DNA of 50,071 bases, from positions 1 to 50,071 of the forward strand of contig JBHJIZ010000095.1 of assembly GCA_050043005.1 (NCBI GenBank). Reading direction: 5' to 3'. The notes under the pieces are model-generated. The model was not told the DNA's origin. It searched no databases and saw nothing but the letters and a program-made list of their open reading frames with translations. Shown piece after piece: positions 42,386-50,071 of the stretch. This DNA is from Thermohalobaculum sp050043005 (lineage in GTDB: Bacteria > Pseudomonadota > Alphaproteobacteria > Rhodobacterales > Rhodobacteraceae). The first letter of the stretch is position 1. Each line of letters begins with the position of its first letter. The translations under genes and the position numbers were made by a program.

Positions 42386-43057
42386 TCAGAAATCCAGGTC
42401 GGCATAGTGTGGCGGTGGCGACGGAAAGCCGGGCAAGTGATCAGCCAGAAGCCCACGGAACCCCGGGCGGGATTTCATCACGGCGTACCAGTCACGCACG
42501 GCCGGATAAGCCTCCCATGGAACATCGCCCAAATAGTCGAGGCACGAGATGTGGGCCGCAGCCGCGATGTCTGCCATGGTCATCCGGTTCCCGGCCAGCC
42601 AGTTATGCCCTTCGAGCAGGAAGGTCATGTAATCAAGGTGGACCTTGATGTTGCGTGAACCCGCCTTCAGACACTGGCCATCGGGATAACCGGTTCGCGC
42701 GAGCCGCTTGTTGACCCGTTCGTAGAGCAGGTTCTCCGTCACTTCGCGATGGAACTTGTCGTCAAACCAGGCGACCAGGCGCCGAACCTCGGCCCGCGCG
42801 AACGTGTCCGTCGGCATCAGCGGCGGCTCGGGGAACAGCTCCTCTAAATACCCTGTTATCGCCCGGCTTTCGGACAGCACATTGCCGTCCTCGGTCACCA
42901 GGACGGGCACTTTGCCTGCAGGGTTCATGCGCAGGAAATCCAACCGCCCCTCCCACGGGCGTTCCTCGACCAGATCGACCTGCTGGCGTTTCTCGGAAAG
43001 GACCAGCCGGACCTTGCGGCAGAACGGCGACAGCGGCAGGTGAAACAGTCGGAGCAT
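42386..43057 (-). CDS. Glutathione S-transferase family protein
   Basis: A 223-residue protein with a thioredoxin-fold N-terminal domain (LFHLPLSPFCRKVRL, NPAGKVPVLVTEDGNVLSES with the cis-Pro VPVL and the Glu-Ser glutathione contact) and an all-helical C-terminal domain with the N-capping motif NRMTMADIAAA. The ATG at 43057 (MLRLFHLP) is the family start. The frame goes on upstream but only over the divergent hydrolase gene. It may detoxify electrophiles; its substrate is not shown. Confidence 0.9.
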   Translation of the reverse strand: MLRLFHLPLSPFCRKVRLVLSEKRQQVDLVEERPWEGRLDFLRMNPAGKVPVLVTEDGNVLSESRAITGYLEELFPEPPLMPTDTFARAEVRRLVAWFDDKFHREVTENLLYERVNKRLARTGYPDGQCLKAGSRNIKVHLDYMTFLLEGHNWLAGNRMTMADIAAAAHISCLDYLGDVPWEAYPAVRDWYAVMKSRPGFRGLLADHLPGFPSPPPHYADLDF

Positions 43058-43162
43058 GGGGCCGGATGATGACTTTTGGAGGTTGCATCTCTCTGCCCGC
43101 AGAACCTTCCGCTTGCAAGCCCCGATGCGGGCGTTATGCCAGAGATCCGGGGAGGACGGATC

Positions 43163-43867
43163 ATGGTGAAGACGTTCGTGCTGCTGCACGGTGCCTGGCA
43201 TGGCGGCTGGTGCTGGGAGCGTGTCGCCGAACCACTTCGGGCACGCGGGCACCGGGTGACCTGCCCGACGCAAACCGGTGTTGGGGAGCGGGCACACCTG
43301 ATCTCTGCCGATCTGACGCTCGAGACCTTCGGACAGGATCTGCTCAATCACCTGCGTTACGAGGACCTGACGGATGTGGTTCTGGTTGGGCACTCCTTCG
43401 GCGGAAACGCGCTCTCGATCGCAGCGGAAAGGGTTCCAGAACGAATCGCTTCGCTGATCTATCTGGATTCGACGCTTCTCGCGCCAGGCGAGCGATTGGT
43501 CGACACGATGTCGCCGGGAGCCCTGCGTGACCGGGTCAAGGCATTCGAAGCGTCGCCCGACGGGATCGCGATCGCACCGCCACCGGCCGAGGTGTTCGGC
43601 GTCCTCGATCCGGCGGATAAGACCTGGGTCGAAGACCGGCTGACGCCGCATCCAATCTCGACCATGTTGAGCCCTTTGCCAATCTCGGGCACCCCGGGCG
43701 CCGGACTGCCCGCAAGGTACATTGCCTGCACCGACCCGCTCTATCATCCGACCGAGCGGGTGCGCAGCTGGGCTGCCACACTGAGCTGCACGCCCGAGGA
43801 CTTTGCCACAGGGCATGACGCGATGGTGACGGCACCGGCAGCACTGGTGGAGCTTCTGGACCGATGA
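43163..43867 (+). CDS. Alpha/beta hydrolase
   Basis: A 234-residue hydrolase. It opens with the oxyanion-hole region LLHGAWHGGWCWERV, the nucleophile elbow is GHSFGG (Ser near residue 80) and the C-terminal catalytic His is in TGHDAM. The closest style is the salicylate-esterase/plant methylesterase type, suggesting ester hydrolysis. The ATG at 43163 has GGGGAGG upstream. The 4-base overlap with the next gene (ATGA) marks an operon of two. Confidence 0.85.
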   Translation: MVKTFVLLHGAWHGGWCWERVAEPLRARGHRVTCPTQTGVGERAHLISADLTLETFGQDLLNHLRYEDLTDVVLVGHSFGGNALSIAAERVPERIASLIYLDSTLLAPGERLVDTMSPGALRDRVKAFEASPDGIAIAPPPAEVFGVLDPADKTWVEDRLTPHPISTMLSPLPISGTPGAGLPARYIACTDPLYHPTERVRSWAATLSCTPEDFATGHDAMVTAPAALVELLDR

Positions 43868-44679
43868 GCACGGCCCCGCGAGAGGCATTCGACGCCGCCG
43901 CCCGCCTGCTCGCGGCGTTGAGGACGCGCGAGGCCGGAACGCAGCCAATCGTCGACTTGCCTCGATCCTGCCGCCCGACCGACCTGGTCGATGCCTACGA
44001 GATTCAGCGTCGGATACGCCTGCCCCTGATGCGCCGTGGCATGGGCGTTCAGGTCGGTTGGAAGATCGGCTGCACCACCAAGGTCATGCAGGACTACCTG
44101 AAGATCCCACATCCCTGTGCGGGGACGCTCTACAAGACCACGCTGTTCAGGGACGAGGTTCGTCTCGCTGCACGGGATTTCTACGAGTTGGGTCTGGAAT
44201 GCGAGATTGCGGTGGAACTGGGCGCGAGCCTGCCCGAACGCCACGCGCTCTACGATGCCGCCGATGTTGTCCATGCAGTGTCAGGGGTCATGGCCTCGAT
44301 CGAGATTGTCGAGCATCGCTTTCGGGACTTCAGAAAAGCCTCGGTCGCCAGCCTGATCGCCGACGATTTCTTTTCATGGGGCTGCGTGCTGGGGGCGCCG
44401 GTGCGCCTGGAGGACCTTCCAGAGCTAGGCGATGTGACCGGTGGCTTCTCGATCAACGGGCGCTCTCCTAAGATCACAGGTGAAGGGCGTGCGATCCTCG
44501 GCCACCCGCTGACAGCGCTGGCGTGGCTGGCCGATCATGCCTCGCGCCTAGGCACACCGTTGGAGGCCGGCCAGATCGTCACGCTCGGCAGCGTGGTGAA
44601 AACCGTTTATCCGAAACCGGGACAGCGGATCTCGGCCCGTTTCGACGGGCTTGCGCCTGCGACGGTGACGATCACCTGA
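43864..44679 (+). CDS. 2-keto-4-pentenoate hydratase family (MhpD-like)
   Basis: A 271-residue enzyme of the FAH/MhpD family. GWKIGCTTKVMQDYLKI and the metal-binding ELGLECEIAVELG (Glu112, Glu114) with a third acid in SIEIVEH match hydratases/decarboxylases of aromatic meta-cleavage. VTLGSVVKTVYPKPGQ is the typical C-terminus. It overlaps the hydrolase gene by four bases, so the pair may process a ring-cleavage product: hydrolysis first, then hydration. No extradiol dioxygenase is in the window. Confidence 0.85.
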   Translation: MSTAPREAFDAAARLLAALRTREAGTQPIVDLPRSCRPTDLVDAYEIQRRIRLPLMRRGMGVQVGWKIGCTTKVMQDYLKIPHPCAGTLYKTTLFRDEVRLAARDFYELGLECEIAVELGASLPERHALYDAADVVHAVSGVMASIEIVEHRFRDFRKASVASLIADDFFSWGCVLGAPVRLEDLPELGDVTGGFSINGRSPKITGEGRAILGHPLTALAWLADHASRLGTPLEAGQIVTLGSVVKTVYPKPGQRISARFDGLAPATVTIT

Positions 44680-44683
44680 GTGC

Positions 44684-44712
44684 TGGACGCTTACGGGCCG
44701 CATCGCTATAGA
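44684..44712 (+). promoter_or_regulatory. Candidate promoter of ileS
   Basis: TGGACG (44684-44689), 17-base spacer, TATAGA (44707-44712), directly after the hydratase stop. Both boxes match the sigma-70 consensus at four of six bases. The resulting leader of about 135 bases shows no obvious riboswitch or T-box. Confidence 0.4.
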
Positions 44713-44852
44713 GCGGCGCATGACGATACGGGCGCGGATCATTTCGATTACCGGCCCGGCCCGCACCTGACGCGGAGCCGGGACGAAGGCGGCTGCTTTG
44801 TGCCCGCCGATCCGTGCACTCCGATCCCACGTGACAAGACGAGGTAAGCGCG

Positions 44853-47777
44853 ATGAGCGCCGAGACCGAGACCGAGACGAGCAAGGCCCCCGACTACAAA
44901 TCCACCCTGTTCCTGCCGCAGACCGACTTTCCAATGCGCGCTGGACTACCCAAGCGCGAGCCAGAATGGTTGGCGCATTGGGAGAAACTGAATGTCTACG
45001 AGCGTTTGCGGGCAAAGGGCGAGGCAGATCCCGCCCGCGAGAAGTATGAGCTGCACGACGGCCCGCCATACGCCAACGGGCACCTGCACATCGGGCACGC
45101 GCTCAACAAGATCTTAAAGGACTTCGTGGTCCGCTCGCAGCAGATGCTGGGCAAGGACTCGCGGTACATTCCCGGCTGGGACTGCCACGGTCTTCCGATC
45201 GAATGGAAAGTCGAGGAACAGTACCGCGCCAAGGGCAAGAACAAGGACGACGTACACATCAACGAACTGCGCGGCGAGTGCCGCCGGTTCGCCGAGGGCT
45301 GGATCGATGTGCAGCGTGAGGAGTTCAAACGCCTGGGCGTAACGGGCGAGTGGGACGACCCGTATCTGACCATGAGCTATGACGCCGAGGCGGTGATCGC
45401 CGAGGAGTTCATGAAGTTCGTGATGAACGGCTCGCTCTATAAGGGCTCGAAGCCGGTCATGTGGTCGGTCGTCGAGAAAACTGCGCTAGCCGAGGCCGAG
45501 GTCGAGTATCATGAGCACCAGAGCCATACGATCTGGGTGCCGTTCAAGGTGACCTCCGGGCCAGATGATCTGGTCGGCAAGCGCGTGGTGATCTGGACGA
45601 CCACACCGTGGACGATCCCGCAGAACCGTGCGGTCAGCTACAATCCTGACATTGCATATGGCGCGTACGAAGTGACTGGCCGTCCGGATGAGTGCTGGGC
45701 CGAGATCGGCATGGTGTACCTGGTCGCCGACAAGCTCGCTGACGATGTGTTCGGTAAGGCCCGGCTAGAACCCGGCATGTATCGCCGAGTGCGGGATGTC
45801 TCCGCCGACGAGCTTGGCTCGATGACCTGCGCGCACCCGTTGGCCGGTGCGGACGGCGCGAACGCCGAATGGGACTATGACGTGCCCATGCTGCCCGGCG
45901 ATCACGTCACCGACGAGGCAGGGACCGGTTTCGTCCACACCGCTCCCTCGCACGGCGCGGATGACTATAACGTCGGCCTGCAATATGGCCATCCGATGCC
46001 CCATAACGTGTTGGAAGATCGGAGTTTTCGTGCCGATCTGCCGTTCTTCGGTGGTGCGGTCATCTTCGACCACAAGGGCAAGGAGAAGGACGCCAACAAA
46101 CGCGTCATCGACAAGCTGGTCGAAGTGGGCGGATTACTGGCGCGCGGGCGTCTGAAGCACTCCTACCCGCATTCCTGGCGGTCGAAGGCCCCGCTGATCT
46201 TCCGCAACACGCCGCAATGGTTCGTTGCGATCGACAAGCCGTTGGATGACGGCATGGGCGAGTACGGATCGACCATCCGGGAACGGGCACTGACCTCGAT
46301 CGACAAGCTTGTGCAATGGGTGCCGACGAGTGGACGCAACCGGATCCATGCGATGATCGAGAGCCGCCCGGACTGGGTGTTGAGCCGCCAGCGCGCCTGG
46401 GGCGTGCCGCTGACCTGCTTCAAGCGTGGCTCTGGCGAGAGTGTCGAGATCCTGCGCAACGATGAGGTGAACGCGCGCATCAGCGCGGCCTTCCGCGAAG
46501 AGGGTGCCGATGCCTGGTTCGCAGATGGCGCAAAGGCGCGTTTCCTGAGCGGCATCGACGGCGTGGACCCGGACGACTGGGAGAAGGTCGACGATATCCT
46601 GGACGTCTGGTTCGACTCCGGTTCGCCCCATGCGTTCACATTGCGCGACCGGCCGACCTCGATGCGGCCTGCGAGCCTGTATCTGGAGGGCACCGACCAG
46701 CACCGCGGCTGGTTCCATTCGTCGATGCTGCAAGGCTGTGGCACCATCGGTCGTGCACCTTATCATGCTGTTTTAACTCATGGATTCACGCTGGACGAGA
46801 AGGGCATGAAGATGTCCAAGTCGCTGATGAATGCCATGTCGCCGAACAAGGTCGTCGAGCAATACGGCGGCGATATCATGCGGCTGTGGGTGGCCCAGAC
46901 CGATTATACGATCGATCAGCGGATCGGGCCGGAGATCCTGAAGAACGTGGCGGACAGCTATCGCCGCCTGCGCAACACGTTCCGTTACATGCTGGGCGCC
47001 TTGGGCAACGAGGTGCCGGAGACTGTCAGTCACAACGAGCTGCCCGAGCTGGAGCGCTGGATCCTGCATCGGCTGGCCGAGTTGGATGGCGAGGTGCGCG
47101 AGCGTTATGCGGCCTATGACTACCAGGGCGTCTATCAGCGTCTTTTCGCGTTCTGCACCAGTGACTTGAGCGCTTTCTGGTTCGATATCCGCAAGGATGC
47201 CCTGTACTGCGATCCGGTCTCTTCTACGCGGCGGAAGGCCTGTCTGTGGGCCATGCATCAGGTGTTCCAGCGGCTGACCACATGGCTCGCGCCGATCCTG
47301 GTGTTCACCATGGAGGAGGTCTGGCTAAACCGTTGGCCAGGTGAGGAAAACTCGGTGCATCTGGAGGATTTCCCCGCCACGCCTGCCGATTGGCGCGACG
47401 ATGCGCTGGCCGCGCGCTGGGCGACGATCCGCAAGGTTCGCCGTGTGGTGACGGGCGCGCTGGAGATCGAGCGGGCCGAGAAGCGCATCGGAGCGTCGCT
47501 GGAGGCTGCTCCCGTTGTCCACATCGCTGATGCCGAAGAACGGGCGCTGGTCGAAGCCTCGGGGTTCGAGGATCTGTGCATCACCTCGGCCGTGGCCATC
47601 ACTGAGGCCGAAGCACCGGAGGGCGCGTTTCAGCTTGCCGATGTCCGGGGCGTCGCCGTGATCCCGGTGACGGCAGAGGGTGCGAAGTGCCAGCGGTGCT
47701 GGAAGATCCTGCCGGAAGTTGGCACGCTGGAAGACCCGAACGTTTGCGGACGTTGCTTCGATGCGGTGGCCGGTTAG
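44853..47777 (+). CDS. ileS: Isoleucyl-tRNA synthetase
   Basis: A 974-residue class Ia synthetase. The HIGH motif is HIGH (79-82) in ANGHLHIGHAL and KMSKS is at 653-657; GWDCHGLPIE and the editing-domain segment WTTTPWTIPQN are also clear. The C-terminal zinc site is intact as CQRCWKI and CGRCF. These features are of the common bacterial (mupirocin-sensitive type 1) form. The ATG at 44853 is preceded by GAGG. Confidence 0.96.
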   Translation: MSAETETETSKAPDYKSTLFLPQTDFPMRAGLPKREPEWLAHWEKLNVYERLRAKGEADPAREKYELHDGPPYANGHLHIGHALNKILKDFVVRSQQMLGKDSRYIPGWDCHGLPIEWKVEEQYRAKGKNKDDVHINELRGECRRFAEGWIDVQREEFKRLGVTGEWDDPYLTMSYDAEAVIAEEFMKFVMNGSLYKGSKPVMWSVVEKTALAEAEVEYHEHQSHTIWVPFKVTSGPDDLVGKRVVIWTTTPWTIPQNRAVSYNPDIAYGAYEVTGRPDECWAEIGMVYLVADKLADDVFGKARLEPGMYRRVRDVSADELGSMTCAHPLAGADGANAEWDYDVPMLPGDHVTDEAGTGFVHTAPSHGADDYNVGLQYGHPMPHNVLEDRSFRADLPFFGGAVIFDHKGKEKDANKRVIDKLVEVGGLLARGRLKHSYPHSWRSKAPLIFRNTPQWFVAIDKPLDDGMGEYGSTIRERALTSIDKLVQWVPTSGRNRIHAMIESRPDWVLSRQRAWGVPLTCFKRGSGESVEILRNDEVNARISAAFREEGADAWFADGAKARFLSGIDGVDPDDWEKVDDILDVWFDSGSPHAFTLRDRPTSMRPASLYLEGTDQHRGWFHSSMLQGCGTIGRAPYHAVLTHGFTLDEKGMKMSKSLMNAMSPNKVVEQYGGDIMRLWVAQTDYTIDQRIGPEILKNVADSYRRLRNTFRYMLGALGNEVPETVSHNELPELERWILHRLAELDGEVRERYAAYDYQGVYQRLFAFCTSDLSAFWFDIRKDALYCDPVSSTRRKACLWAMHQVFQRLTTWLAPILVFTMEEVWLNRWPGEENSVHLEDFPATPADWRDDALAARWATIRKVRRVVTGALEIERAEKRIGASLEAAPVVHIADAEERALVEASGFEDLCITSAVAITEAEAPEGAFQLADVRGVAVIPVTAEGAKCQRCWKILPEVGTLEDPNVCGRCFDAVAG

Positions 47778-47900
47778 GCCATCGCGAACAAGGTGGGCAA
47801 TGGCAGTGTCTGGCGGATGATTCCGCGCGTGACTTTCTTCACGTAATTTTCCGTTAACCGGATTTCTGCGCCGTTTCGGACGTCGTGAGCGCCAGGGCGG

Positions 47901-48644
47901 CTAATCGCCTGTTTCTGCCATCAGACGGTGCGAGGCGTCTTCGATCCGGGTCTCGATCTGCTCCATGACTTCGCCGCGCGACAGGCCTGGAGGCAGAGCG
48001 CCGAGGAACTCGACCACCGCCGTGCCAGGCAACCGCCAAAGCCCGGTGCGCGGCCAGAAGCGACCCGTGTTGACCGCCACGAGTTCCAACGGCAGGCCGA
48101 GGCGCTGGTAGAGCCGAAACACCCCCGAACGGTAAGGGGCGGGGACACCCGGTGCGATGCGCGTGCCTTGCGGATAGATCACGGTCTGGCCTGCATCGCT
48201 GCGCGTCCCGGTCAGATCCCGTTCCATGGTTCGGATCGCCTGGCCCTTGGCCTCGCGATCTATTGTGACATTGCCCATGCGCAGCGCATAGATGCCCAGC
48301 ACAGGGACCCAGACCAGCGAACGCTTCATCACGAAGCGCGGGTCGGGCAGCGTCGCCGTCAGGATCATCACATCGAGAAAGGACTGGTGCTTTGACGCAA
48401 TCAGGCAGGGACCGGTCGGCACGGTACCGCGGATCTCGACCCGGGTGCCGCAAATGACGCGCAAGAGCCAGATTGCGAAACGGTTCCAGGCTTGCACGGA
48501 CCGGGTCGCCGCCACGCGCGAAAAGACCGCCGGCAATGCCAGGATCATGCCCATGACCAGCATCACCGGGTAGGCGATCAGCATAAAGAGCGCTCCACGC
48601 AGATGACTGAGCGGACCAGGCTTCAGCGCATGAAGCTTGGTCAT
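47901..48644 (-). CDS. plsC: 1-acyl-sn-glycerol-3-phosphate acyltransferase (PlsC family)
   Basis: A 247-residue membrane enzyme that adds the second acyl chain in phosphatidic-acid synthesis. The catalytic HX4D is HQSFLD (86-91), the substrate region FVMKRSLVWVP and the third motif YPQGTR (157-162), where the family usually has PEGTR. One N-terminal hydrophobic helix is visible (about 18-42). Its start overlaps the ftsX stop by four bases. Several PlsC paralogues are normal in this group, so this may be a secondary one. Confidence 0.88.
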   Translation of the reverse strand: MTKLHALKPGPLSHLRGALFMLIAYPVMLVMGMILALPAVFSRVAATRSVQAWNRFAIWLLRVICGTRVEIRGTVPTGPCLIASKHQSFLDVMILTATLPDPRFVMKRSLVWVPVLGIYALRMGNVTIDREAKGQAIRTMERDLTGTRSDAGQTVIYPQGTRIAPGVPAPYRSGVFRLYQRLGLPLELVAVNTGRFWPRTGLWRLPGTAVVEFLGALPPGLSRGEVMEQIETRIEDASHRLMAETGD

Positions 48645-49633
48645 GGCATCCGGCTGAGGGTCAGTTGCACGGTGAAGCGCGCAGCCAGCCAGACGATCAG
48701 CGCGATGATCAGCGGGATACCGATCGCCAGGATGGCCCAGCCGACAAGTCCGGGTTCGAGGGAGACCCCGAGGCGCTGCCCGGACTCGACTTTCGGCAGG
48801 ATCAATCCTTCGTCGATTCCCGGAAGCAGCTTTAGGATGGCGCAGCCGAAGAGTGCTCCGATCAAACCGCCGATCGCTGCGCGCTGCGCCAGGCGACGCA
48901 CGAACGAGCGTGCGATAAACCGGTCCTCGGCCCCGACAAGGCGCAGCGTTTCGATCACCCGGTGGTTGGCCGACAGGGTTGCACGAGCCGCGAAGGCGAC
49001 GACCCCGGCCGCCGTCAGCAGGATGATGAACGTCGCGCCGAGCGCCAGGCGCTCCAACGCTCCGGCTGCGTTGGCCAACGGTCCGCGCCAGGCGGCGTGA
49101 TCATCATACAAAGCGCCCTGGACAGTCAGGTCGAGCCGGTCCTGCAGGGCGCCAGCATCCGGCCCGGCTCCGTCCAGAACGATGTCGATCAGACGGGGAA
49201 CGGGCAGATCCGCCAGCACGTCGCCCTCGCCCAGCCAGGGAGAGATCAGCGCCGTCTGTTCTTCGTCGGTCAGCACTCGGACGCGGGAAATGCCCGGCGT
49301 GGTGCGCAGGACCTCGAGCACGGAGCGGATACGATCCGTCATGCCGTCGCGCGTGCCGGATACCCGGACCGTCGCAACGCCTGCGAGATCGGACCGCCAT
49401 TCCGCCGCCAAACGGTTCGCCGCCATGCTGGCCGACAGTGTCAGCACGGCAAGGAGGCACATCACACCGGCAAGCAGCATGGTCAGCCAGGCGGTCCATC
49501 CGGTGGTCGGCAGGATCGGCGGCGCACGCTTTGCCGGCACAGCATTTGCAGTACGCGGAGGGTCCGGAGCTTTCCGCGGGGTCGCCTCGTCAGCCGGTTC
49601 CGTGGCTGAATCGCTGTCGGTCGGATCGGTCAA
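48641..49633 (-). CDS. ftsX: Cell division permease FtsX
   Basis: A 330-residue membrane protein partnering FtsE at the septum. A Pro-rich cytoplasmic tail precedes the first helix (about 47-70), then a periplasmic loop, then three helices near residues 205-225, 250-270 and 295-320. The division motif is ANHRVIETLRLVGAEDRFIARSF. The overlap with ftsE is ATGA (49630-49633). The pair activates periplasmic amidases in other bacteria. Confidence 0.9.
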   Translation of the reverse strand: MTDPTDSDSATEPADEATPRKAPDPPRTANAVPAKRAPPILPTTGWTAWLTMLLAGVMCLLAVLTLSASMAANRLAAEWRSDLAGVATVRVSGTRDGMTDRIRSVLEVLRTTPGISRVRVLTDEEQTALISPWLGEGDVLADLPVPRLIDIVLDGAGPDAGALQDRLDLTVQGALYDDHAAWRGPLANAAGALERLALGATFIILLTAAGVVAFAARATLSANHRVIETLRLVGAEDRFIARSFVRRLAQRAAIGGLIGALFGCAILKLLPGIDEGLILPKVESGQRLGVSLEPGLVGWAILAIGIPLIIALIVWLAARFTVQLTLSRMP

Positions 49634-49875
49634 AGAATGCTCGCCCCCTGTGCCAGGTGGCCGTCCGCCAGCCTCAGGATCCGGGCCTCGACAGACCCCT
49701 TGGTCGAGCGGATCAGCCCCAGATCGTGGGTCGCAAGAACAACGGTCTTGCCCAGCCGGTTCAACTCGATCAGCAGCCGCAGGATACGTGCACCCATTTC
49801 AGGGTCGATATTGCCGGTCGGCTCGTCGGCGAGGATCAGGTCCGGCGCGTTGATCACGGCCCGCGCGATTGCGGC
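49630..49875 (-). CDS. ftsE: FtsE C-terminal part (interrupted upstream)
   Basis: The last 81 residues of FtsE, starting AAIARAVINAPDLILADEP with Walker B, followed by TGNIDPEMG and the H-loop THDLG. Homology stops abruptly at about 49875: the expected preceding ABC signature (LSGGEQQR) is not there, and the sequence becomes a plus-strand coding region instead. About 140 residues are missing. Either the gene is truly disrupted, or the contig is chimeric here. Confidence 0.85.
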   Translation of the reverse strand, partial: AAIARAVINAPDLILADEPTGNIDPEMGARILRLLIELNRLGKTVVLATHDLGLIRSTKGSVEARILRLADGHLAQGASIL

Positions 49876-50071
49876 GCATCCGAGCCCGAAGCCGACGTGC
49901 AATTGAACGGCGCACCCGTTCCCTTGGGATCAGACGGCAGCTTTATCCTCGAAACGACGTTGCAGCCCGGCCCCAACATCCTGACGCTGCGCGCCGTGGA
50001 CCCGGCCGGCAACGAAAGCCAGACCGCGCAGACGGTCATCTACCGGGCCGCCGCGCAAGTCGATATCAGCC
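49876..50071 (+). CDS. Ig-like/glucodextranase-B-like domain fragment (partial, no start or stop)
   Basis: An open plus-strand frame to the window end, reading EPEADVQLNGAPVPLGSDG, SFILETTLQPGPNILTLRA and VDPAGNESQTAQTVI. The pattern V-x-L-N-G-x-P-V, DGSF, L-x-PG-N-x-L-T-L-x-A-x-D-x-AGN is that of beta-sandwich repeats in secreted or LysM/FecR-associated proteins. It has no start codon of its own and begins where ftsE stops. Confidence 0.5.

Noticed and set aside
1..50071. CRISPR arrays, tRNA or rRNA genes, transposases, phage genes
   Set aside because: Looked for by eye on both strands: no regularly spaced repeats, no cloverleaf-like tRNA sequence, no transposase or integrase motif.

Overview
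The window is about 50 kb of GC-rich, densely coding DNA from a marine-type alphaproteobacterium, most likely a Rhodobacteraceae (Roseobacter group) member. The evidence is the gene families and gene order: lspA followed by a DUF3035/BamF lipoprotein and an M16 peptidase pair, a lgt-midA-pgeF operon, a histidyl-tRNA synthetase of the alphaproteobacterial type beside hisZ and short-form hisG, a tiny aa3-oxidase subunit IV gene, and a two-domain peptide ABC ATPase. Most of it looks like ordinary core chromosome with tightly packed, often ATGA/GTGA/TGATG-overlapping operons. I saw no tRNA, rRNA, CRISPR, transposase or phage gene.

Layout: 1-1437 (minus) holds the start of an FAD monooxygenase, a cupin, a STAS protein and a RsbW-like kinase. 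1543-3041 (plus) holds a secreted FecR-domain protein overlapping an OmpA-type lipoprotein. 3052-6247 holds two FAD enzymes and an extensin-like protein. 6382-9840 is smc. 9969-14346 is an envelope block (small exported protein, lspA, bamF-like, two M16 peptidases) closed by a bidirectional terminator. 14377-15434 (minus) is a glycosyltransferase with a LAB_N membrane partner. 15534-20774 (minus) is a complete oligopeptide-type ABC transporter. 20914-23238 is parC. 23298-24053 is an AT-rich gene islet. 24217-27521 is hisS-hisZ-hisG. 27695-28092 holds two very small membrane-protein genes. 28255-29466 is argG, followed by a lipoprotein gene and parE.

32093-36063 is the most accessory-looking catabolic block. 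A Rieske oxygenase and a 69-residue protein are divergent from a tcuA-tcuB (tricarballylate dehydrogenase-like) pair, across a short spacer that carries two TGTATACA palindromes one helical turn apart. It is followed by a 421-bp non-coding stretch and a lone YopT-like (C58) cysteine-protease-fold protein. 37195-42232 (minus) holds pgeF, midA-like, lgt, queG and a LuxR-type regulator. 42386-44679 holds a GST divergent from a hydrolase plus a keto-pentenoate hydratase. 44853-47777 is ileS. 47901-49875 (minus) holds plsC-like, ftsX and the C-terminal end of ftsE.

The best candidates for something undescribed are the C58-like protein, whose catalytic Asp position is a Glu; the tcuAB/Rieske regulon with its double palindrome; the 29-codon leader-like gene at 27695-27784 with an almost perfect Shine-Dalgarno and a CTG start; the AT-rich membrane-protein islet; and the abrupt switch near 49875 from minus-strand ftsE to a plus-strand Ig-like domain, which may be an assembly chimera. 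Functions are assigned from protein motifs read by eye; no database search was possible.
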